Source of the DNA: Jaltomata sinuosa | Lineage: Eukaryota > Streptophyta > Magnoliopsida > Solanales > Solanaceae | Length of the DNA stretch: 64,000 nucleotides | Reading direction: 5' to 3' | Assembly (NCBI GenBank): GCA_003996215.1 | Contig: QJPP01001777.1 | Coordinates: forward strand, 296,947 to 360,946 | Shown: positions 45,040 to 54,301 of the stretch, piece after piece | Layout: each line of letters starts with the position of its first letter | Numbering within the stretch: position 1 is the first letter of the stretch | Notes under the pieces: model-generated | Databases searched by the model: none | The model's input: only the letters and a program-made list of their open reading frames with translations | What the model was told of the DNA's origin: nothing | Translations under genes and position numbers: made by a program

Positions 45040-48000
45040 TCAATTGGACATAGAGGACACTGCAGCACTGACTTTTTCCTTCTCGGTAGGTTGAGGCTCT
45101 GGATACAAGCGAAAAGATGGAGAGTTAGATAGTGAAAAGGGGAAAACAGAGTCATGATCTGATCTTCATCAAAGATGCAATAGCTAGGCAGCAAACAATT
45201 GAATATCTGCTGCAAATATTAGTAACAGCATAAAACAGCTGGTCACATGACTAACATATATGAAATACAGACAGGTGATCGTTGTTTTCTTTATGGAAAC
45301 GAGTGTATTCTATATTTGTTCAAGGAAAAGACATGTAAGGAAAACATGCAAACAATTTCTCAATATATCTCTTGTCAACATTACAATCCACAATGATTAG
45401 GGAAAGAGTACTCGATAGAGATGGAGTTGTATTTTCCAAAACCAAAGGTAGTCGTTTCGTGTCTTCCCGCCTAAGTGATGCTAAGTCATGAAAGTACATA
45501 GTGGTATTGTTTCCACAATGCATTGATTGCTTGAGCTCTCTCAAAAAGCCAAAGGGTGCACGTCAACAGAGCCATGGTAGGAGTTAAGGTTGGAAAAAAT
45601 ATGAATGAAAACCACAAAAGATTAAGGCTTGCAACACGTTGGAAAAGCTTCTCTAATAACGATATTCACTCTCTTTACTTTGCAGGATTGCTATGGCATT
45701 GAATGCAACTTAGCTTTAGTGGATATGACAAGTCTTTTTGACTTCCTCCTACGCTAATGGAGAAGTTACTGTTAGGAAAGCATCAAATAGCAACTTGATC
45801 TTTTAAATCTAGAAGTATCAAGTTGCTATTTCTTGCTTTCCTGACCAGAATTTCTTCACTATTTGTGTAGTTAGAAACTAAAACGGCTTGTCATATCCAC
45901 TAAAGCTATTTTCATTCATATCTTATATCAATTACTCAAAAGCTAGGGAGAAAATATCGCTGATAGAGAAGCGTTTTAAACGTGTTTCATGCCATCTTTT
46001 GTCTTCCAACAATCTAAAAGCAATATTTTTCATCTATACCTACCTAATGAAAAAGGTGACTAGAATGGAAAATAAGGACGACCTTGAAGTAATAGGAAAA
46101 CAAAGATCAATTGCCTGTTTCGTCTCTGATCCAAAATGAAACCAACCCACTACGAGCCCCCACATTTGTTTTCTGGACCACTGTTGTTGTCTTCAACAAG
46201 ATTAAATGCAAAGAGAGTGGAAGATTTATCAGGCCATGCATGCCTCATAGAACCACCTCTCAGGAACTACATGGTTTTTCGGAGATCTTTTCTGGACGAC
46301 CCACTTCACGGCTTTGGCTTTTGGTTTAGAGCACAGGAGAGCCAAAACTTGACATTTGGGGTTTCTGTTCTCGTGTTTACTCTAACTGGATTGGGAGTTC
46401 GCAAGGCTTTTTCTAAGAACGTCATTAATGAAAACCACTGGCCGAGAAGAGCTATAATGAACCAAGATTTTTTTTTGATGAAGCTATAATAAACCAAGAT
46501 TTTGTCAGTCTTCATGTTTGGATGGTGCAAACTTCACAAGATGAAGAAGATACTGCCTATTAAGAAGACAGTGACAAAAGGGGTCCTCTATTGTCTTAAC
46601 TCCACTACTTCTCATCTAAAATTTCTATTTGTTGTTTATATTTAAACAATTTTTAACAGTTAAACACCCTTTTGTCAGAACTATAAAAAGAAAAGTTAGC
46701 GTAAAGTAAAACTTCTAAATCTTTTCTTTTGATTGGTAAACTAAAATTTCTAACTCTTGAACCTCCAAGTAATGGTTCATCCAAGAGACAGTCAAAAAGT
46801 TGAACTTACATTTTCATGTGATATCAACTGCACTGAATGAAGCAAATTATGTCATAATATCTACTAAAAATAGATATCAATAAAAGCTTAGCGATATGTT
46901 TTTACATTTACTGGACATGTGAAACATCAATGTGGTTATCATTTGCAAAGTGGTAGGATAAACGACATACTAGGCAGCCTAAACAGAAGAATGGCATGCT
47001 TTTGCTAAGGCATTGATGATTAGTTAATTAACATTTAAAGAAAGAGCCATGCACCTCCAACCATGAGATTGAGGGGCTCAAGTCACAAATGAGGAGGTGA
47101 GGAAAGCTACCGGCGGAGGGGTAATTTGAGCAGGGGGGAGTTTACCATATCCAAGAAACAGAAAAGAAGGAAACCTTGTAAATTCATGTAGAAAAACAGA
47201 TCTTGCCGGAGCATCAGAAAACCTGAAATTTGATGGATCAATCCTACACAATCTTTGGAAATAATAAAAGGAGAAATTTTAAAATCTTCCTCTATACCTA
47301 GAAAACATATAGAGGAATTTACACATGTTGATGAAACCCCTACGACCCAAACCACCGGTTTTGATCTTAATTCTAGTGAGCCACTACATAATGAATTAAT
47401 GGAAGCACAATTTGGGGATATAGAAATATGAATGAGGAAGAAAAAGATGAATATAAAACACCCACCAGTCCAGTTACAGAAGCTCCACCTCAGAATCAAT
47501 CTCAGGCTGGAGCTCCTGTTGTACCTCCCAGTAGAGGAAGAGCAAAACGTGTAAAAACATCACTTGTTTGGAAAAGAATTTAACGCAAAAAAGAAATAAA
47601 TGTAGCTATTTGTAACACTTGTCAACTCCGTTCAAACATGAATCTGGCGGAGGCACGGGCAGGAGGAGGGTTTAACTAGACACATGAACAACCATAACAA
47701 ACAGGTGCGGATAAAAACTAGGGTGGAGGCTGTCCTTGGCCCGGATCCTGCTAATCCTACTGCATCTAGCGGTTCTAATTTTATCCAACAACAAATAAAC
47801 CTTAAGACGGGAGGTTTACGTTTGTATGAAAGGTCAAAGATCATAACGAATCACTTCTTCCGGAATAATTTTCAATGAATAAAGGATGCTCAAACATCAA
47901 AATCGTCTTTCTTTTTACTTATTCTGTTTGGCTACTGTTTTCACTAAAAACAGAAGTTCAGTCTCTGTTTGGAAGAATTAAAAGGATATTTTTTTCTAAA

Positions 48001-51000
48001 ATTTCGTTTCAAGATTTTCACACTTGAGAAATATATTTTCAATTAACAAAGAATGAATCTTTCTCTTTTCCAGAATTCTGTTTCAAGGATGTACATCCTT
48101 CCCTCTCCAGACCCCACTTGTGAGATTACATCGGGTATGTTGTTTTTGTTATTGTTGTGTTTCAAGGAGAACTTTGGGGCTCAAGACCAACAGTAAAAAT
48201 TTTGTTTTGTCAAAGGATCCAAAGCCCAAAACCTTAAGACTCACTAAAATAGTTTAAAAACTAATCCATTCTTTGTAGTCATAAAGTAAAGTCTATCGAC
48301 CTATATGTTTGGAAGTTGAATTAACATGTTTAATTCAAAGTCTAATTTGCAAGTCATTTTAGTAATAACCAAATTACAAAGTTAGTTCATCTGTTGAATT
48401 AATAGAGCAATTAAGTGCTAAATAAATTGTTTCACAAAACCACTTTTAACTCTCATTTTACAAACAAGTTTTACTTTAGCCACAAAATTTGTTTTTAACT
48501 CTGTCGGTAACCGGGTTTGCGAATTCCCCGAGATGCCAACTCCTAAGTGAATCACTTGAACCCTTACCCTTTCTCTAGTTTGCAAACACATTTACGGTGT
48601 TTATTTAAGGTCAAAATACCTTTCTTTCAAAAAAAAGGGCTTCCTAATTCGCGAATTAAAATTAGGTGGGGACTCTATATTATTCCACAAATAGCCAAGT
48701 TATTGAACATTTTTAACCGAGTTTAAGAACGGGTCATAACACCTATCAGGTGCTTATAAGCAAAAGGAAATTACTTCTAGCCGCAGGAAACAAATTTCAA
48801 CATCCCAAGTATCATCAACCCTCAAAAGTCTTCTAATAAAGAAAGCTAGTGGTAGTAAATGCTTCAAACATCAAGGTTAAAAGAAGCAAACTAAAGGACA
48901 AAGCATTATATAAAAAATTTATAATCCAACACAAGATGATTTGCATTAAGGGGCAGTTTGGTAGAAGGTATTAGAGAAAATACTGCATGTCTTAGTTTTG
49001 GTATTACTGATCCCTTGTTTGATACAATTTTTCAACCTATGTATAACTAATACACACCCTATTTGAGATTATCCTATGTACAATAATACATAGCAAACCA
49101 TGGTATTAGCAATACAAGGATTTTTAATACATGCAAAGCATGGTTAAAGACACAATTGTCCCTGAAAGTGCACAACCCTATTGAATATGGAGGGTATTTT
49201 TGTAAACAAATATTTTTTTTAGAATTTATGCAATGCATATTATTTTTAATACACAAAACCAAACAGTGGATAAGAAATAATCTCAATATAACTAATCCTT
49301 GCATTGCTAATATACCCTATTCAGCACTATCTTTATACACCCTACCAATTGACACCTAAGGCTTTTAAATAGGCTCACATCGTAAGTGATCTTACTCCAA
49401 GGATCAATGTGGGACAAACCTCACTAAAGATAAGGTTGACAATTAGACCATTCAAAGATAAGAATGAAAAAAATAAGATGACAAGCTACGGAATCATCAT
49501 ATGACAAGTTGCATCATCGTATGATAAGTCTGCATTAGCAAGAGACAAGCTCTTGCTTTGGACTTTCAACATTGAAAGCGGTTTGCCGTCAAGCTTCGAG
49601 TCTCAGTCTCCATTATGTTCTTCGTAGTAAGCAGACAAATCAGCACCTACAGGTAGTTCAATCTTATAGGCATTGCCGTTTATATGCTCCAAGATTCGAA
49701 GATGGCCATCTGCTCGAGGTGATAACTTCTTGCGACACTTAGGAAAATGTTTTTTCCTTAAGTGTATCCATACAAAAGCTTCTATTTATATTTTTTTAGA
49801 TAAGTTAATCCATACTAAAGCTTCTTCTTTGAAAATATTTTTCCTGGTGCTTGTTGGCTTGCTTTTCAACGGTCTATCGAACAATATCATCTCAAACTTC
49901 CTCGTGAAGCTTCTTGATCTCCTTAGCTCGTTCTTCAGCATTAGCACTGAACTCACGAATAGTTGGCAATGGGAGAAGATCCAAAGGACTAATAGGCTAT
50001 TTGTCATAAACAACCTCAAATGGACATTTGCCAGTTGTTTGACTCAAAGGGTTATAGTAAGAAAACTCTGGTTGTGGCAACATAGGATCCCATTGACAAA
50101 TATGCTTTCCAAGAAAACTGGCAATAAATTTTCCAAGATTTTGTTAACTACTTCCATTTGACCATCTGTCGGGGATGACTTGCTAAGCTAAACAACAAAT
50201 GACTTCCAATCTTTCTCAACTTAGTATGTCAAAATTGACTCGTGAACTTCGCATCTCAAGCCGAAGTGATAGTTTTCGAAATTCCATGAAGGTGCACGCT
50301 CTCTTTGAAGTGTAAATCAACAATATGAGAAGCATCATCACACTTGTAACATGGCACAAAATCAGCCATTTTCGAGAATCTATCAAATCCTTGTTTGATG
50401 TCGTCAGACATGCCTATTACAGAGGCATGCCTTCGTTGAGTCTTCGGCAATCCTAAAACAAAATCCATGCCCACATTTTCCCGAGGAGCTTCAAGATTAG
50501 GCAATGACTTATACATACCCATGTTTTTAATTTCACGCCATTGCTAAATGGAAAACACGACACTTCTGAATATGCCAAAATGGCATCTCGTTCCATCTTG
50601 GGGCAATTAAAGTTTTCTTTTATAAGATCTAATCCCTTCCAAAGTGTCCAACCAATCCTCCATTATGAGCTAGTTGTCAAGCATCACAACTCACAAAATA
50701 AGCCTAATCATCATCATGCAGCTTGGAGTGAGTTTCTTCAAGCTTTCGTGTTCCTTCTCAAGCATAAATTGGTGTAAAAAATAAGGTAGTTGGTGCCTTA
50801 AGTCTTCGTTCTACTTTTCTAATGACCCAAAAGTTTGTCACCTATTGATGCAACAGCTTATCAAATGATGAATCAAACTTCTGTCATTCTTTCATATGAT
50901 GATTTAGCAGCTTCTCATCCTTATTTTTTTGTTCTTATCTTGATGAGATTAGTTGTCATCCTTATCTTTAATAATGTCTATCACACATTTTTTCTTAAAC

Positions 51001-51916
51001 TAAAATCACTTCAGATATAAGCCTAGATAAAGCCCTTAGAAGCCTTGATGTAAATAACAATGTATTTTGAATTATAAACTTTTATATAAAGCTTTGTGCT
51101 TTAGCATGCTTCTTTTAAGAGAGAGAGTATTTTCTCTTAAGTAAGTGGGTTATACTTGGAAATACTCAACCAAGGTCGCCTCCTTTTTGGCTATCCTGTC
51201 ATAATGGGATTCATAACCTCGTCAATACTGGCACACCCCCAATGTTCTGGCTTCGTGTTCATTTCCTTGTACATAAGATGCCAATCAAAGAACTGCAAAT
51301 ATCAGGACCTTGTTGAACACTAAAAGTTGAACCTTTCCATTTTCATATATCTAGAACCGAGGAGTTGAGTGTAACAAGTAAGTTCATTCCAAGTTTACAA
51401 AGAAGACTCAAAAAAGAGAAATATGATGCCTTACTTGATATGAGCGCCTTAGGTCTTGTTTTAAAAAGTAACCTTTGACGAATTACTCCAATAACGTCCA
51501 ATTCCACCCTTGATGACTTGATGTCATCCTTCTCTTCTTCAGTGGCAAGTTTGATTTTCTTCAACACTAACATTGGCTTTTTCAAGGGTACCTTGGTTCC
51601 AGTCAACTCATGATAACCAACCGTAAATGTATAAGTTTCCTTTAAAAGAAAAACAGCCAGAAAATAAAATTTTGAGATTCCTAAAATTCCATCTTTCAAG
51701 CAACAAAAACAAAAAAAAAAAAAAGGATGGCGAAAAGACAGAAGATAGAGTTGTAAGTGAAAAAACCTGGGAAGTGGGGCGACAGAGAGTGCCAATTCGA
51801 AGATTTTGAAGGCGATCTTTGAAGGATTGTTGGGCTTCAACAACACCTTGAAGCTCCAGAATTGCCCATTCTGGGCATTTCTCCTCTCCGCAGCTGCATT
51901 TTACCTGAATCTGCAT
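45040..51916 (-). CDS. CTF8: CTF8, cohesion clamp-loader subunit (three exons)
   Basis: It encodes a small subunit of the CTF18-RFC clamp loader, which loads PCNA and supports sister-chromatid cohesion in the nucleus. Exon 1, 51916-51767, is 50 codons from an ATG (MQIQVKCSCGEEKCPEWAIL, IGTLCRPTSQ), then a GT donor. Exon 2, 51639-51435, follows AG and ends in phase 1 before GTAAGG; it has YTFTVGYHELTGTKVPLKKP, SRVELDVIG and LLFKTRPKALIS. Exon 3, 45098-45040, follows TATCCAG; it gives K-PQPTEKEKVSAAVSSMSN and TGA. The total is 414 nt, or 137 aa, the family's usual length, with no lesion. Intron 1 is 127 bp. Intron 2 is 6,336 bp and full of transposon remnants. Exon 3 was placed by splice signal, phase and the expected K-P start, so it is the least certain part. 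Confidence 0.85.
45711..45908. repeat. Foldback hairpin in CTF8 intron 2
   Basis: The left arm 45711-45799 and right arm 45817-45908 pair around a 17-nt loop. The outer 22 bases are a perfect inverted repeat (starting TAGCTTTAGTGGATATGACA) and the inner ~25 bases pair with two mismatches (GCAACTTGAT/ATCAAGTTGC). The middle is looser. No target duplication is clear. It could be a small DNA-transposon derivative or a small-RNA precursor. Confidence 0.8.
45909..47040. other. Intron 2 sequence, no feature recognised
   Basis: This stretch of CTF8 intron 2 has several 70-120-codon open frames on both strands near 45900-46530. None matches a family I know. I treat it as intronic noncoding DNA. Confidence 0.4.
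47041..47135 (+). mobile_element. SINE-like fragment
   Basis: CCATGCACCTCCAACCATGA, then GGGGCTCAAGTCAC in B-box position and GAGGAGGTGAGGAAAGC, resembles the SINE at 44567-44677. No target duplication is found. Confidence 0.4.
47310..47880 (+). pseudogene. hAT transposase N-terminal fragment (BED finger region)
   Basis: The text FTHVDETPTTQTTGFDLNSS, then RGRAKRVKTSLVWK, NVAICNTC, SGGGTGR and DPANPTASSGSNFIQQQINL in shifting frames is the N-terminus and BED zinc-finger zone of an Ac-like hAT transposase. FTHVDETP is shared with the larger hAT copy at 61282-64000. It is cut short before the catalytic domain. It lies in intron 2 of CTF8. Confidence 0.7.
48090..48157 (+). mobile_element. 68-bp truncated retroposon tail with target duplication
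   Basis: The insert (CCCTCTCCAGACCCCACTTG, then CGGGTATGTTGTTTTTG and a TTG-type end) is the last part of a TS-SINE or RTE-LINE. TGTTTCAAGGA flanks it at 48079-48089 and 48158-48168 as a perfect 11-bp duplication. Confidence 0.8.
48480..48760. mobile_element. Possible Ogre/Tat LTR-end remnant
   Basis: AATTAGGTGGGGACTCTAT near 48660 resembles, with one change, the TGGCGACTCC-type primer-binding site after Ogre LTRs. The preceding text is LTR-like. This is weak evidence from recalled similarity. Confidence 0.25.
48950..49356. mobile_element. Tourist-like MITE
   Basis: 407 bp flanked by TAA on both sides (48947-48949 and 49357-49359). The ends GGGGCAGTTTGGTAGAAGG and, in complement, GGTGTCAATTGGTAGGGTG form imperfect TIRs. 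The internal TTAATACATGCA/TATTAGTAATAC text is typical of Solanaceae PIF/Harbinger-derived MITEs. It is noncoding and lies in CTF8 intron 2. Confidence 0.7.
49620..50780 (-). pseudogene. Ty3/gypsy integrase remnant in CTF8 intron 2
   Basis: On the minus strand the text includes CPKMERD (zinc region), MGMYKSLPNLEAPRENVGMD, FVLGLPKTQRRH, DRFSKMADFVPCYK, then SSPTDGQMEVVNKILENLLP and CPFEVVYDKQPISPLDLLPL. This is a chromovirus-type integrase (Reina or CRM side, not Tekay) with many stops. No LTRs are recognisable next to it. It lies in the same orientation as CTF8. Confidence 0.72.
50781..51434. other. Intron 2 near exon 2, no other feature
   Basis: This contains AT-rich intron sequence next to the GTAAGG donor at 51434. 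I see no coding text or clear repeat. Confidence 0.4.
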
Positions 51917-52014
51917 TTAAATTTCTGTCAATCGAAAGCAGATATTCGGTAGAGATCTTGCTCTCTCTTTTGAGATCAGTGAGTAACCTCAGGAATTGGG
52001 TAGAAGTGTTTTGA

Positions 52015-52052
52015 GGCGGGAGCCGAAAAGTGGAATTGGTTTTGGCGGCAAA
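52015..52052 (-). promoter_or_regulatory. E2F-like motifs upstream of CTF8
   Basis: TTTTGGCGGCAAA at 52040-52052 fits the E2F consensus (TTTSSCGS) on both strands. TCCCGCC (minus strand, 52021-52015) is a second G/C-rich E2F-like core. Both lie 100-136 bp before the ATG. E2F control would suit an S-phase replication/cohesion gene, but function here is inferred from motif and gene class only. Confidence 0.5.
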
Positions 52053-52239
52053 GCTTGTGGCGAACATAACGATGTCGTTTCGAAGAAAAATATTAAATCT
52101 CTCAAACACTTGGGCTCATTTATTGGGTATTTGAACCACAGCGGCATAAACTAGGAAGTAGGTAAATAGCCAGTTTTAACATTTGCTATTAAATACTTAA
52201 TAATTACTAGGTTCATAAAAATCTTTAGCTTATATAATA

Positions 52240-52681
52240 CTTTCTGCATTTCAAAGAGCCTGTTTGGATAGGCTTATTTTAAGCTGTTTTTTTAAAGTTG
52301 AAAATCACAATTTTTAGCTTTTAGCTTTTTTTTATATTTTGGCTTAAAATTAAGTGTATAGAAGCACTTTTTACCTTACCCAAACATTATAAAATAGCTT
52401 AAAAGCTATTTTAACTTAAAAAGCACTTAAAATAAGTCAATCCAAACAGACTCTTTGTTTGACGTATTTTAACTTGACACAAAGTTTAAGAAAATAAAAA
52501 GACTTTTGAATCTTGTGGTCTTAAATTAAAGATATGTCAAATACACCAAATACCTTTTAATATTGTGGTCATGAGCATGCCATGTTTAAAATTAAAATTA
52601 AAGAGTTGTTAAAAAGGAAAAAGATCATTTTTTTATAAGTGAACTAAAAAAAATTGATCAAATAAATTGAAACATAGAGAG
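52240..52681. mobile_element. Stowaway-like MITE carrying a second MITE
   Basis: The ends CTTTCTGCATTTCAA and, in complement, CTCTCTATGTTTCAA sit inside TA dinucleotides (52238-52239 and 52682-52683). The internal text TTGACACAAAGTTTAAGAAA and GAATCTTGTGGTCTTAAATT is characteristic of this Stowaway family. Between 52252 and 52457 it is interrupted by another element. Confidence 0.7.
52252..52457. mobile_element. MITE nested in the Stowaway element
   Basis: The terminal inverted repeats are long: CAAAGAGCCTGTTTGGATAG at the left, and in complement CAAAGAGTCTGTTTGGATTG at the right, continuing through CTTATTTTAAG. The target duplication is unclear. The superfamily is uncertain, possibly hAT-type. 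Confidence 0.75.
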
Positions 52682-52839
52682 TACTAGTTTTTTAGGTAAT
52701 GGTGTTTATCGCCATGTTTTTTTCCCTAATAAATGCATTAGGTCCTTGCTTTAGTGAGAGCCTTTCTTTAGTCTTGTTTGAGCATTAACGAGCATGAGCT
52801 ATAAACCTTATTATTTTTTCATTATGAATTAAATATTAT

Positions 52840-53175
52840 GCGGTTGTTTGGTAGCTGGTTTGGAAGTGACCTATGCAGATATTAAATCATGTATAAGTAA
52901 TATCATGTTTGGTAGCTGGTTAGGAGTTAAGTTATTCATGTATAAAATTAATGCAGTGTTTGATTTGCAATTTGAAAACCTGCATAACTAATACATATAT
53001 AAGTTATGAGGGGATCTATATATTATTTTATACAGGATAAAAGGTGGAATAACTAATACATGAATAAGTAATCCCTGCATAATTAATATCTGCATAAATA
53101 ATACATAGATTCCTCCATAACTGATTCTTACATTAATAATACTTGCATAACTCTTACTAGCTACCAAACGACCCC
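52840..53175. mobile_element. Tourist-like MITE
   Basis: 336 bp with ends GCGGTTGTTTGGTAGCTGG and, in complement, GGGGTCGTTTGGTAGCTAG. TAA follows and a degenerate TAT precedes. The internal GCATAACTAATACAT repeats are typical. It is related to the element at 48950-49356. Confidence 0.7.
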
Positions 53176-53185
53176 TAAATGTTTA

Positions 53186-54142
53186 GTTTGTTGCAATATG
53201 CCTTAGAAAAATGTTTGCACAATTTTGTTAGAGTTGTTTTAATAAGTGACAATTTTATGTATGCAGAAAAATACACCAAGAAGACTCAACGAGTGAATGG
53301 ACCACAAAGTCAGCTGATTCACATGATTAATCTTGAAGCTAAGGAAGGAAAGTTATACAAAGTCTAAATCAAAAAGGAATGAAGTACCAAGAATATGTTC
53401 TTGAAAAAGAATCATATCAAGCGGCATTAATTGGTCAAGATTACTCATCTCCAAAAAAAGGAAGAATTCAGTATCAAAAGATTAAATCAAGCAGCATTAA
53501 ATGAGACAAGGATTGTCGCCTCCAATAAAGGAAAAGAGATCCCAACGGATGTTGATCTGAAGGGAATATCTTTAGCCCACCCTTTTTCTTGGAAATAGGA
53601 TCTCTCATATCCACTTTCCAAGGATCAAATCTCTTGGTTGCCTTCTTCACCAAAGATCTTCTCCAACGGATATATTATCCCCCTATAAAGCTTTTGAAGA
53701 TCGAAGAAGAACAATATACAAACAGTCTCTATTATCTCAAGTTCTTTGCTCTATTTTTATTAAGCATTGTACTTCCTTGTGTTTTACTGTGTAGTAAAAA
53801 AGAGAGGAGAAAAAAATATATAGTTGGTGAGACATTATATAAAATGAGAAAAAGAAAAGAAAATGATTGAGTGTAGACATAGGAACTATACTCTCAAGCT
53901 TGTACTAATATAAATCACCAAAGAACAAGTAGAGAACACCCTTGCAATCCAATAGGATTGGAGTAAGATCCATTCTGGATCCCAACCAGTATAAAAATAT
54001 CTGGTGTCAATTACTTTTACTGCACTTCCGTTTCTGTATTTTTGAATAAATGTTCTTCTCTGCTCTATAGTCGACTGACTTTCACAGACAGTCAACTAAG
54101 AAAAATGAAAAATAGCAATTCATCTCCCTTTCTGCACTTTCA
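53186..54142 (+). repeat. Probable 5' LTR of a Ty1/copia element
   Basis: This noncoding stretch ends CTGCACTTTCA directly before a copia-type primer-binding site. The left boundary is a guess. The partner LTR is outside the window. An imperfect internal repeat (CAAGCGGCATTAATTGG and CAAGCAGCATTAAATGA) lies at about 53418 and 53487. Confidence 0.45.
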
Positions 54143-54143
54143 A

Positions 54144-54157
54144 TTGATATCAGAACA
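54144..54157 (+). other. Copia primer-binding site
   Basis: TTGATATCAGAACAAG is a mutated form of TGGTATCAGAGC, the initiator-Met complement, placed at the end of the LTR and before gag. Confidence 0.55.
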
Positions 54158-54301
54158 AGGCCTCACATAAAGTTGCTTAACCACAAGTGATAAAAGATCA
54201 TCGCGCATCAACTTCCTGCTGGATTTCTTTTTCAAGAAGGAACTTCTCATACTAGACCTCCATATTTTAATGGTAAGCACTTTTTACATTGAAAAATTAG
54301 A

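Noticed and set aside
45900..46500. Several 70-120-codon frames, possible host exons
   Set aside because: None shows a recognisable domain, and they lie inside CTF8 intron 2 with no consistent splice structure.
51343..51846. 167-codon minus-strand frame across CTF8 exon 2
   Set aside because: It is exon 2 read through both introns from a TTG start. The spliced model with GT/AG borders fits the family better.
51837..52109. 90-codon open frame overlapping the CTF8 start, possible upstream ORF
   Set aside because: It begins at GTG, not ATG, and runs through CTF8 exon 1 in another frame without family similarity. It is a shadow.
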